Source: Panagrolaimus kolymaensis (Eukaryota; Nematoda; Chromadorea; Rhabditida; Panagrolaimidae). From it: a stretch of DNA of 64,000 nucleotides. Under the pieces are notes generated by a model. The model was not told where the DNA came from, made no database searches, and worked only from the letters and a program-made list of their open reading frames with translations. The DNA is taken from NCBI GenBank assembly GCA_028622995.1, contig JAJQJQ010000013.1:806001-870000 (forward strand). The letters are read 5' to 3'. This document shows positions 1-11,065 of the stretch, one piece after another (within the stretch, counting starts at the first letter, position 1; the number at the start of each line of letters is the position of its first letter). Both the position numbers and the translations under genes were made by a program.

Positions 1-775
1 CTACTACGAAAGATGCTTTATATTGCAAAGAACTCATTGGATGTAAATTTACTTCTTTCTTTCGCCTTTTTGAAGTAATGATATTATTATTTGCCATTGC
101 TAAAAAGCAATGGCTTTCCAAAATTTATAATTTATCCAATGCCGCAATAAAGGGCAATGGTTTTTAATACGAACCTTTTATAGGATCGATTTTGATCAAT
201 TTTAAAAAACCAAGATTTAGCTTAAATTCGATTAGTAAAATGTAAAATGGATGAATCAAAAACGTTTGGAAGAGAACCAAAGAAATTACACTTTCCTGCA
301 CTTTGTTATTTTTTTTGCTGCAACCATTTCTTTCATCCAAAATGTTTGATATCTTTTCCCCCTTATTTTTTTTGTGGATAAAAGTAAACACACAAATCAG
401 TAAAATTATGAACATTTGTTTTTTGTTTCTAAATTTGTTTTAAATGGAGGAGATAAGTTAGAAATGCTATTGATTATGATATTTTTACTTTTGAAGCAGA
501 TATTTTTTTTTGCTTTTTGACTGCAACATTTCTAAATATGTGGTTTTTAGTTTTAATAATTTTCACTTTTTCTTTTCTCACAGTTTATTATTACCAATAA
601 AAAAAATTTTATAAAATAACAAAGACGAGAAAATTTGTTTTATTGTTTTAGCTTTTTATTGTTTCTTCATCTTCAGAGAAAAAGACAATTACAAAAAAAA
701 AAAAAGAATGTAAAAAAACTGAGAGTTTTTGCTTTGATTTTTCATTTCAAAGTTTTGTCATTTTTTTCTTCAATC
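1..775. other. 5' intergenic region with a dispersed repeat
   Basis: There is no supportable coding exon. The short open frames are AT-rich, lack splice context and match nothing I recognise. The only structure is a dispersed repeat at about 93–222, listed separately. The last 150 bp is presumably promoter or 5' leader for the lectin-like gene that starts at 776. Confidence 0.5.
93..222 (+). repeat. Dispersed hairpin-containing repeat, copy 1
   Basis: About 130 bp here matches the reverse complement of about 34838–34985. Shared blocks include a hairpin of the form GCC(A/T)TTGCTAAAAAGCAA(T/A)GGC, then CCAAAATTTATAATTT, CAATAAAGGGCA, TTTAATACGAACCTT and AGGATCG. Two diverged copies in opposite orientation, both outside genes, point to a mobile element or a non-coding repeat family. 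No target duplication or terminal repeat is obvious. Confidence 0.55.
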
Positions 776-2814
776 ATGTGGCAGCTTTTTATTTTTTCAG
801 CCATCGTTTTTGTTGTTACTGTAAATGGATGGGGTTCACCAGGTAAGGGAAAGCAAAATTTTAATTTTCAACAAACAAACAAAAGAAATAAAATTCCCAA
901 TTTATTTATTTTTAGCTAGCTTCTTAGATGATAAATGTCATTCATATTCGGGTTTATCATTATTTGATAAATCAACTCAAACATGTTACATTTTGGATAT
1001 TGATGAAAAGCATTCCGAAAGTTCAGTGAATGATAAACTTTGTAAACATATTCAAGGATTTGATGGTAAATTAGCAAATAAAAATGTTGTTGAACTTTTA
1101 AAGGATGAAGGTTTGATTAATGATAAGCGACAAACTTTCTTTAAAGATGGCTCACATAATTCTGCTAGTTCAAGTGGTGGAGCAGCTGTTTGTCAATATA
1201 GTAAGTTGAAGCTTATGGGAATTTTAGTTTATAAATATGAATCGAAAAAACTTTTTGTTAAAGAATAAAAGCAATTTTTTAAATGAAGCAAAATTTGACT
1301 CAAAATTGCTCGTTTTTATCTTTTGGAAAGTGTTCTCAATTTTTATACTCAAAAAAAACGGCAAACAAGCCTGCTTCTAAAATTATGTCTTTCTCTTGTT
1401 TATTTAAGTTTCATAAAAAAATGACTAACCAAAAACATATTAATGCTTCAGTTATTTTTTGTTTGTTCCTAAAGTTTACAAATAACAAAGAACTCCACCT
1501 TTTACGTATGTATATGAAAAGCCCGAAACAAACAAACAAATATTTTTATGAGTTTATAAATTTTTATGTCTCTCTATCTTTTTGCAAATTTAATGCCTCA
1601 CAAAAAAGATTAGAAAGAAAATCAAACAAAGAAAAAAGAATTATTTTTTAATTGCATAATTTCCAATTAGCAAAAAGTTTCTTGAAAACAAAAAATTTAT
1701 CAGTAACTTTAAAGAAGAAAAAAATTCCCACCAAAAACCTAATAGATTTTTTGTTGTTGGAAAAAAGCATAAGTTTGTATAATCAAGATGAACGTGTGGT
1801 GAACGCATTGTAAAAGGTTTTTTTTTGAATATTTTTACATTGCTTTGAAAGATAAACGCCGTCATTCATCAATAAAAAGAAAAAGAAATTGATAAGGCAA
1901 AAAAGTAAAGCAAAATTATGGCTTAAACACGCAGCATTTCATAGATAGACCCGGAAATCCGAGACATTAAATTAGATTCATGAACAATAAAAAAATGTGT
2001 TAATAGACGATGAATAAAAGAGAGGATTGTCCTTTTTTAACTTGTAAATTTGGGATGTAAAAAATTGTAAAATTTGCAGCGGGATTTCAAGACATAATTA
2101 ATTACCTCCTAAAACTACCAATGCTGCCATATTTTGGGAGTTTTAAACTGTAAATGTCAGAAATTTAATTTGAAAAATTCAAGCATTTCCTGCTTAGAGT
2201 CAGTGAGAAAATTTAATCCTAAAAAATAAATTCTTCTCTTCCTTTTTACAAATTTTGTGCTTCAGTGTCAAACAAATAAAAACTTTTTTTGTTAAATTAT
2301 CAATTTTTTAGCTGATCACTTTTATTGCCCATCAGGTTTTACCCTTCATGGAATTTATTGTCATAAATTCCATTCATCTGCTTTATCATATTCCGATGCA
2401 GAAGCTTCATGCAAAAGCAGTGACAAAGGCACTCTTGCCGTTCCACATGATGATATGCATGCTCAAACCCTTGCAAGTTTAGCTCAAAAAGAAGGAGCAG
2501 AAGATTTCTTTTATGTTGGAATTCGATCCCTTCAAAGTTCATCCAAATTTGAAAATGTTGATTCCACTTCTTCCGATTATTTTCGATTCCTTCCTCGAAA
2601 GGGAGGATTTTTGGATGATGTTGGTGCTCGAGTTAAAAGCCTTGGAATTGCTGCCATTGCAGTTTCATCCAAATCCACAAATGATGATGGACTTGGAACA
2701 TTTGGATATATGGAATTATTTGATGGTCAAAGTGTTAAACTTCCATATGTTTGTCAAATTCCTGCTAAACACCATTTTGGTAAAGTTGTGATTCCATATT
2801 CAACTCTTCTTTAA
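776..2814 (+). CDS. Secreted protein with two C-type lectin-like domains
   Basis: Three exons (776–842, 916–1200, 2312–2814) join in frame to give 284 residues. Residues 1–20 form a hydrophobic signal peptide (MWQLFIFSAIVFVV). Exon 2 holds a degenerate C-type lectin-like domain with its expected cysteines (KCHSYSG, TCYIL, KLCKHIQG, AVCQYS). Exon 3 holds a second one, starting HFYCPSGFTLHGIYCHKF, with DAEASCKS in the middle and YVCQIP at the end. I see no EPN or WND calcium-binding motif, so sugar binding is uncertain. In nematodes such clec genes are large, fast-evolving families often tied to gut or immune secretion; that role is inferred from the family only. The 1.1-kb second intron contains nothing recognisable. 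The start was chosen because it opens the signal peptide and splices in phase. Confidence 0.75.
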
Positions 2815-3068
2815 CCATAAAAACAAATATTTCCAATCGAAACAAAAAAAACTATTTGGGAGTTAAATTTTCAAAATAAAGTTTGTTTAAATAAAGTTTA
2901 AAATCATCATAAAAATATTTATCGGTATTTTTTACTTAAATCATGAAAAAAAGAAATAGCAAACAATCAAGAAAGAAATGAGGCAGTTTAAAAAAAACCA
3001 TAATAATAAATGAATGAACGAATTAATTAATTACGTAAAAGTTCTGATGGTGGAGTAGCTTGCTTGCT

Positions 3069-3700
3069 TTAACGCATGTAACAATACCAATAAGCAAAAA
3101 TAATACCTGAAAATTATATTAATAATTAATTAACCTTTGAAAACCATGAACTTTAATTTTACACAAGGTTTAATTTAGAGTAGAGTGTGTGTGGAGACAT
3201 CCACAAACGAATTTTTGTAATCCAAATATATGCGATTTCTGAATTGAAAAAATCGAGAAAATTTAAAGCCAAAGAAAGAAAACTAATGGATAAAATCCCA
3301 CAAATATTTTTTAAATTAAACTTTTGGAAATTTTTTTCTTGAAAATATTATAACCATTTTCAAAAAACTCTTTTTCTGACATTTACTTATCCCAAAAACC
3401 CCATAATACCAGTTCCAAAAGGAACCAGTTCGAAATTGGTAATTTATGATATTTTTTTCCAAGCCATTGTGAGAAAAGAGGTTATGTTTACCTGGAATCC
3501 AAAAGAAGAATGTACAAACAAACGCAATAACGGGCCACATCATTTGATCTGAATCAAAATCATCCTTTATCAGTACAGCCACATACTAAAACATAATGGA
3601 ATTAATAAATAACTCGGGCCGGCCCTAACATGGCCATAATAAAACTTACTGGGATAAAAATGCAAAAAATCAACATCCACATATCCTTATTTGAAGCCAT
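3069..3700 (-). CDS. Pmp3/UPF0057 small membrane proteolipid
   Basis: Three exons (3650–3700, 3492–3585, 3069–3106) join exactly in phase to a 60-residue protein. It has two hydrophobic helices: MWMLIFCIFIPYVAVLI and MMWPVIAFVCTFFFWIPGII, followed by AYWYCYMR. This matches the Pmp3 / stress-induced hydrophobic peptide family, which are 50–60 residue plasma-membrane proteolipids with the pattern IFIPP-AVLL then a WIPGIIHA-type second helix. Here the usual PP is PY and the last H is F, so it is a divergent member. In yeast and plants the family affects membrane potential and salt tolerance; its role in nematodes is not defined. The 38-bp last exon could easily be missed by automatic annotation. 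Confidence 0.8.
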
Positions 3701-4455
3701 GGTTTAATTTGAATCTTATTTATTCGTCAAAAAAAAAACTAAACAAAAAAGTAAATTCAACAAAATTTTTTTTAAACAGAAAAAAATTGAAATGAGTAAT
3801 ATTGATAAAAATTTAATGCCTTTTTAAAGGAGAAAAAAAATTATTCAATGATTTAATTTCGTGATAAAAAAAATATATGTACTGCAAAAAAGAAAGCGGA
3901 AAAGAGGAAAGTCTAACTACCAATCCAGCTTATACAAAAAAGAAATTGATAAAAAATATGAATGAGTGTTGTTGAAGCAAGCAAGCAAGCACCACAGAAC
4001 GCTGAAAGAGAAAAGTTGATACGCTTATAAAAAAGATAGGTGTCTTGAAAGAAAAAAATGGGAGAGGTTCGTCACTCAAAAATTTTTTTTCTGCGTTGAT
4101 TTTTTTCTTCATACCTTTTCAAGTTAAAAATATAAAAATATTTTATATGTATTTAGCAACAGAATAAGGAGTGTCCATAAATATACTACACCTCAACAAA
4201 AAAAAGAGGGTTGGTTTGAAGAAAAAGAAAAAAAGTGATTAAAGAAAAATGAATCATTGAAATGAGCTAACATTTTTTTATAATGATTCGTTGCTTTTGT
4301 ACATATTTGGACCGCCAACAACAAATTAACTTTTTTTTTGGGTTTGAATTTTTAGGTTTATTTAAATAATAAAAATGTGACGACACTCGATACGGTTTGA
4401 AAAAATTAATACTAAATCATTAACAAATAAAAAAATAAACTAAAAAACGAAATTT

Positions 4456-6294
4456 TTATTTTATAAATTTTAAAGCTGAAATAAAAGCAAAGGTTTTTTC
4501 ATATTCTTCTTGATTTTGAAGTACTTTGGTTGAAAATTCTGTAAGAAATGCTTCTTTCTGATATCTGCCATTAGCTAATCGATTTAAAGCTAATGCAAAA
4601 GTTTGAAACTCTTCACTTTTGAATTTAATATTTGAACCCACCATATTAAATTCATCCCATTCCTTCATTTTTGTTGCTTCAATTAAAATTTTTGGATTAT
4701 TGATAAAAACAAATTCCAATGCAGTATAAATTAATTTTCTTTTAAGCATCACTTCCAAATTAAATTGAACTTTCTTAAGTCTTTTATTCCAATCAACTCT
4801 TTTTGGATTTTTATCTTCGTCCTTTTGAGGTTCATCATCCACGTGTTTTTGAGCAGTTATTATTTGGCATCTTAATTTTCGAATATCATTTTGATATTTA
4901 TTCATTTGAAAACTTAATTTTCCACCTTTGTGTTTCGTCCATCCATTTTCCATTTTTTGTGCTTCCAATATTTTCGTGGATTCTCGTTTTTTTTCATTAG
5001 ATACATCCAAAAATTTTAATCTTGCTTGAATTTCTTTTTGATTTGATGCTTTTTTTAATGGCAAAGGAGGAATGAAAGGTTTCTTAATTTTTTCAAATTT
5101 TTTCTTTTCCATTATTTTTTCGTTACATTTTTTCTTCGGTGTTGTTTGTTGCTGGGTTAAATGATTGTCGTCGTCGTTCTCAATGTTGTTATTTGCATTT
5201 TGTTGTTCGTCAACCAATTCATTAAATTTTGCATTAGAAAACCTTCTTTTGCGATTGTTTCTTAAATCAAAGAAATTAAAAAGTTTTGAAAAAAAAGAAA
5301 GAATAAAAATTTACTTATTACAAGCAGCTAATTTAATTGTAAATGGGTCCGGTTTAACATTGATGGTGTCTTCAACTTCTTCCGTAGGTCCATAATTTTC
5401 TGGAGAAGCTTCTTCAATCTTAATATTATCATTTAAAATATTTCTAAAAATGGATGAATTATTTTTGCGAAAAATAAAATTAAAAATTTTCTAACCCTGA
5501 AGATTCATTATCGATTTGAATATTTATGATTGGTGGGAGTTTAATATCTTCAACCAAAAAATCAGTTTGTTGTTGTTGCTGTTGTTCGTTTTCCAATTGC
5601 TTCAATAATTCTTCTTTGTTATCACTACTATCAAACAAATTGGATAAAATATCTTTTATGAAATTTGTAATTTCTGCGGAGTTAATATTTTGTGAAATAA
5701 ATGAATTCAAATATGTTTCAAAAACGCTCATTTCAAGTTGATCATTACTATTATTTTCATGGTTGTCCTAAAAAAAGTTAAACATAAATTTAAATAAAAA
5801 AGTAAAAAAACCAAGATTTTAACTTTATTATTATTATTGATAATATCATAAACTTTTTGAGCAGAAGATTCCTTTTCAAAGAAAATAATGCATTTATCAC
5901 TTTTCTCGAAATTTTCACTGATTAACAAATAATTCTAAAAATGCATTTTTAAAGTTTAAAACAAAACAAAAAAGAGCATGTAACAAAACTTATTTACTTT
6001 TATTTGAACAAATTTCCAGTTAAACGAAGCTGGAACTATCAGCTTGACATCTATAAAACAAAGCAAGATATTATTCATCGTTTACGATTTTAAAAAAAAT
6101 GATAAATTTTACCATCATTAATTGGATTAATATATAAATATTTACTGAAACGATTTATCACAATTTTGCAAGAACATGTATGTTTTAATTTGAAATTAGG
6201 TTCAAAGGCAAATAATGTTATATTTTTATTCTAAAAACGATTATAAATTATTTTATTTGGAAAGTTAAGCTTTTAATTTTAAAATTATTACCAT
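4456..6294 (-). CDS. Unrecognised charged protein, seven exons
   Basis: Exons 6292–6294 (ATG only), 6113–6230, 5998–6050, 5824–5934, 5496–5767, 5315–5443 and 4456–5260 join in frame to 496 residues. The N-terminal ~100 residues look folded (LFAFEPNFKL, KYLYINPIN, VKLIVPASFNWKFVQI). A polyglutamine run follows around residues 155–160, and then a lysine-rich nuclear-type stretch (NNRKRRF, TPKKKCNEK, KKFEKIKKP). The C-terminal ~110 residues are predicted helical (RVDWNKRLKKVQFNLEVMLK to the stop). The basic runs suggest a nuclear protein, and the helical tail is vaguely like a protein-interaction bundle, but I do not recognise the family. The single-codon first exon is weak; translation could start elsewhere. 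Confidence 0.55.
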
Positions 6295-7080
6295 TTTTTA
6301 GAACTTCAAAATCCGGTTATTATTTCAAATTATTTATAGCTAGCTTATTAAAGTTTGCGCACGACAAAAAACCAATTGAGAAAAAATTATTTTTCCATGG
6401 TTTTCAAACCAATAAATAAAAACTCTTTTGTTGGTCGCTATTTTATCGATTTTTATCGAACCACAAAAGGTTTACATATTGATGGGTGTGAAAAAGTTTT
6501 TCATATCTTAAAGAAAATGACCTTGATTTGGTATAGTTAGATAAAAATCAAAACATCTAAGCAAATTGCCATCATAATTAGATAATCATACTTATGGGTT
6601 TCAGGGGTTTTTTTTTACATCACATCTAAATTTTTTTTAAAGAAGTAGATTTGTTCTAGATTGTTTTATTAACTATGCAAACATTTCGAGGATCCATTCT
6701 AAAAAAAGTGGAGAAAAGAAAATTCGTTTATTGGTACTTGAGTGATGGAATGGTTGCTTTTCTCTCTAAATGCAGGCTATTTTTTCTTTCTAAACTTTGC
6801 CGATAATTTGGACCCAAAATTTCAATAAAATTTTTGCTTTCTTGTTTAATTAATGAAAGAAAGTCCAACCAACAAAGCAAGGGAAAAAAAGAAAATTTGG
6901 AAATTAATTTTTTTAACAACAACCTGTTGAAAACTTTTTTTTATTATTATTTAAATGTTTACTTCGTGTAAAAAAACGAAAGTATGTTTGTTAGTTTGTT
7001 GACCCTTTTTATTGCAATCAAAAAATATTTACAAATTGAGACTAGAAAAAATCAAAACAAATTTAATATTTACATTTTCT
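6295..7080. other. Non-coding intergenic stretch
   Basis: I see no exon with convincing splice context on either strand. Open frames here are short and of AT-rich, low-information composition. The stretch separates the 5' end of the gene at 4456–6294 from the 3' end of the gene at 7081–7879, so it would hold the promoter of the former. Confidence 0.4.
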
Positions 7081-7879
7081 TTAAAATGTTTTTGATTCTC
7101 TTAATAATCTATCAGCTTCATCAATATCTTGAGCGGTTTTACTTGCAGCTTTTAATTCTTTTTCATGGATAATATCAACCCGAGAAGATTCAGCAGCAAT
7201 GTGAGGGAATTTACTTGGATCATCTTTGGCATCATTTTCATGCTTAATATCTTTAATAAATTCATCCATTGCTGGGTTTTCTAAAAAAATTGTTAAATTA
7301 TAAAATGTTCGTCAAAGGTAAAGCTCTTTTTTAGAGAGTAAACTTTTAAAAAAAACCTCAAGGCTCAAGAAAATATGGTATAATAAATTTGACTCAAATT
7401 GAAAGTTTTAAAACATGAAAATTCCTTAAATGTTTTTTTGAGACTTGTTTTAGAATTCATAAGAAATTTACTTTTAAAATAGACTAAATTTTTAAAAATG
7501 CTCGGACAAAAAAAGCTTTAAAGTCCTGGCATTTTTTAATTAAGAAACCCAAAAATCAAAATCATCTTGGATTCTGCTTTTTGGTTTAAAAAAAGTTAAA
7601 TAAAACGTGAAAAAAAATTTATGAAAAAAACTCACTAATTTCAATTCCTTGCGAAGAAAGAGTAATGGTAGTTTGAGAAATATTTTTACATGTATCACTC
7701 ACAACATCCATCGTTTGTTTCACTCCTTCTTTAACGGTATCAAAAATATTATTGGGAGTTGGAAGATTTGGAAATCCCGAAGAAGATGAATTTGAGGAAG
7801 ATGAAGAAAAATTTTCTGCGATCGTTGCAGTAATATTTTTTCTTTGTTGAAGAATTAGGCGAGCAGCAGATCGTTGCAT
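7081..7879 (-). CDS. Small protein with mitochondrial-type presequence
   Basis: Two exons (7636–7879 and 7081–7280) join in phase to 147 residues. The N terminus (MQRSAARLILQQRKN) is rich in Arg, Ser and Ala with no acidic residues, which is typical of a mitochondrial presequence. A serine-rich linker and an amphipathic stretch (FDTVKEGVKQTMDVVSDTCKN) follow. The C-terminal half is hydrophilic and highly charged (DEFIKDIKHENDAKDDPS, KELKAASKTAQDIDEADRLL). The overall look resembles stress-linked, hydrophilic helical mitochondrial proteins, but I cannot name a family. The nearest genes are unrelated. Confidence 0.6.
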
Positions 7880-9163
7880 AATTTAAAAATTTAATTTTAG
7901 TGAAGGAAAAAAGTTGAGAAGAAAAAAATAAAGTTTTTTGAGAAAAATAAAAATTTTAAGAAACTAAATCTCAAAAAAATGGTGTTTTTATACAGCAAAA
8001 ATACGCAGAGAGAAAACACAACAAAAATAAAAACAACAGCAAGCACGCGGGAGAAGAGAAAGAAAAAATGATGAAAACAAGTCTTTCGAAAATATGGACG
8101 CAAAAAAGAAAAAAACAGACAACAACACATAGAGACACCGAATGTGCTTTGGCTTTGAAATTCGTTGTTTGTTTCCTTGTTTATTATTTTTTTTTCTCGT
8201 TCAGTTCGTTAATGCATTAAATGATTTCGTTTATTTTGTTGCTTTGGTGCAAATTATACTTTTTACTTCGAAAAAAAACTTGGATAAAAACAAAAGCACT
8301 TCTTTAAAACTCAAAGATTTCATTTAAACCCAAACAGTCTCATTTGAAAAATGAAAACAAAATTGCTAATTACAAATTGAAAAACTAAGATTTAAAAAAT
8401 TCGGTATTCAAATATTTTCTCCACCGAAAGAAAATTAAACAAACTTAAATATTATTTATTGCTTTTGTCTTCAAGAAAATAAAATAAAAAACGTGTATTG
8501 CTAATGTAAGAAAAAAGAAAAAGAAAAGATGACTATCAGGAGGAACTTATTGCATAAAAAACTTCTTTAGTTTGCATCGTTTTTTTTATATCTAAGGGCG
8601 GAATCAAACTAGGAGTGGAAAGCCTTCTTTTTTTTGTGCTTCAAGTCAATCAAACACTTTAGTAGAAATTTTTATGAATTTTGCCAGCCATTCATTTTTT
8701 TTTGTCTTCTTTTGAATATTTTAGCTTCATTTTTTCTTTTAATTTTTGTAAATCTTTGCTTTATAAATAAATAATTATTGCAAAGCGTTGTTTTATTGAT
8801 ATAACTTTAAAATCTGAATGGCATATTATTGCTCGAAGATTAAAAAATAAAAAAATTTAAAAAATAATGGTAGTTCGAAAAATGATGGCTCAAATTTAGA
8901 ATATAAAGACCATAATTTAGAAAACATTTTAATCACAGAATGTTTATCAAACAAGTTTTTTTAACTATTATTTTGATATGTATCGATTAAAGAACCTGTT
9001 GCATTGCTATCATACCCTTTCCAGGATGACTGATAGTTAGTTTTAATATCAAAAATAGTTTGTCACAATTTTATTTATTTGATTAACTTATTTTAAACAC
9101 GAACAATTTCATTTAAATTAAAAAAAGTGCAAAAAGTTTGTTAAGATAAATTATTTACAATTA
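7880..9163. other. Non-coding intergenic stretch
   Basis: The stretch is AT-rich with purine/pyrimidine-biased runs (for example 7900–8120). I found no exon, tRNA or repeat. It should contain the promoter of the small mitochondrial-type gene, which is transcribed leftward from 7879. Confidence 0.4.
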
Positions 9164-11065
9164 TTAACCACGAAGTCGATAAACAATAAAAATGCGATCA
9201 TTATCTTTAAAATTATATTTTCTAAACGTCCTATAATACTCCATTTGCTTTCCATTTGCAATATATCGAAGTGAACCATGTTCAGCTTTCGTTTGAGTTT
9301 CATAAAATTTAAAAAAGTTTTCAGTTGCCATATCTTTTGAAACTTTATAATCCACGACATTTCCTAATAAATCTTTTGTTTGAATTTGAATTACATCTTC
9401 AGGGTTGCATTTTTTAATGTGCTTTTTGCCTTCTGGATAATAAAATTCACTAAAAAAATATGCAAATTTTTAATATTTTTTTAAAATAAATATGTTTATT
9501 TTTTTACTTACTTTGAATTCCATCTCGATGCAACATATTCCGATAAATTTGGATAATCATAAGTAATAAAAAATTTATATCCATTTCCACGATACTTTGG
9601 TGATTGAAAGGGATATATTCCAATGCATGGAAGCAAGGTTTGAAGTTTCTTGTAAATTTTTGACTAAAAAATATAATTAAAAATTATTTTTAAAAAATCC
9701 ACAAAGCTGTCTAAGAATTCGGTTTCATATTTTTAGAACTTACTTTCCGCATATTTGAATAATCATAATTATAATAAATAATTTCAATATATGCCTCTTT
9801 ATAATCTAATTCTTTATGATTTTTAAAAATATTTAAAGCATTTAAATCGCCGTCACAAATTTTATGATGAATTTTAAATTCAAATTTTGCTTTAGGAAAG
9901 GCATTAAAATAATTCATAAAATTTTCAACTTCAAATATTATTGCTTTCTTTGATTCTTCATCATTCAAAAGTTTGACATCTAAAAAAAGAAATTTTCTTG
10001 TAAAGGCAATGCTTTTTAATAAAAGTCTTTCTTACTTTGAACATGATTTATCGGAGTTAAATTGAGTATATTCTCAAAAGTAAAATTATGAATTTCCAAA
10101 TTTGAGTATTTTAAAGTAATGGAGTTCAAAACCTGGAAAACGAATTATTGTATTTTTAAATAAATCTATGTACAACCAAGCAAGAAAATGTTCGATCAAA
10201 CAGGAGAATCGAGTTTTTTCTTTAAAAATAAAAGTTTTCAAAACAAAGATAAAAAATGGCTTTTTTGCTTTTTGTTAAAAACTTATCAACAAAGAATCGA
10301 GATTTTTAATCAAAAATTGATTAAACGGAGAAATTTCTGCCATCTTTTTATTTTGAGCCCACTCTCGCTTTTTATCTTTTTCTTTTTCTCTTAAAGCCCG
10401 CTGGAATATATGGTATTTTACTTACTCTGCTATCAACACCTGGAACGTTAAGAGTAAAATTCTCGACTTCTTTTACGTTTGACATATTCGACAAAATTTT
10501 ATCTAAATTTGCTGTGGAAGGGCAATCGATTGTCAAGTCAGTTAAATCTAAAAAAAAAAACAGATTTATTAAAACTCATTTCAAATAAACAAATAAAAAA
10601 CTAACTTTTTATTCGCATCAAAAATGGAAAACATTTTTCATTTGGTGATTTCAATTCAATTTTATCAATCATATCAATCACAGTTTCAGATAAAATGGAT
10701 GATGATAATTCTTTAATAAATACAAATTCATTAAAATCATATATTAAAGTATACTTTTTTTCAAACGCATTAACAGGCCATAAAGCATATTTACCGTCTT
10801 CTTCCAACAAAACTGGGGTTTGAGTAAAAAATTGCCATCGTTTTTTTTCAATCACTATTTTTTCTGGTTTTAAATTTTTTATGAAAGATTTGATTCCAGC
10901 TTTGTGGCATTCCTTCCCAGATAACATAAATTTTTCCAAATATTTCTACAAAAAAATATATATTTGGAAATTATTTTTTGAAAGAAAAATACATACTTCT
11001 TTATTTTCAAATTGATGAAGTTGTTGAGCAATTTCAGTAAAATAGGTATTATTTAGTTTCGGCAT
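9164..11065 (-). CDS. Divergent F-box-like nematode family protein
   Basis: Seven exons (10997–11065, 10606–10945, 10426–10547, 10036–10132, 9744–9979, 9512–9663, 9164–9449) join in frame to 433 residues. The N terminus (IAQQLHQFENKEKYLEKFMLSGKECHKAGIKSF) has the spacing of hydrophobic residues seen in nematode F-box-like N termini. The rest is a run of beta/LRR-like segments (LTDLTIDCPS, VENFTLNVPGVDSR, SITLKYSNLEIHNFTF). The C-terminal part has a compact folded look (VVDYKVSKDMATENFFKFYETQ, NDRIFIVYRLRG). The assignment rests on pattern only. If correct, it would be a substrate adaptor for an SCF ubiquitin ligase. The gene is intact. Confidence 0.5.

Noticed and set aside
3610..3632. GC-rich GGGCCGGCCC patch in an intron, like the core of the hAT MITE
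   Set aside because: Too short, no CAGGCCTC end and no 8-bp duplication; probably chance.
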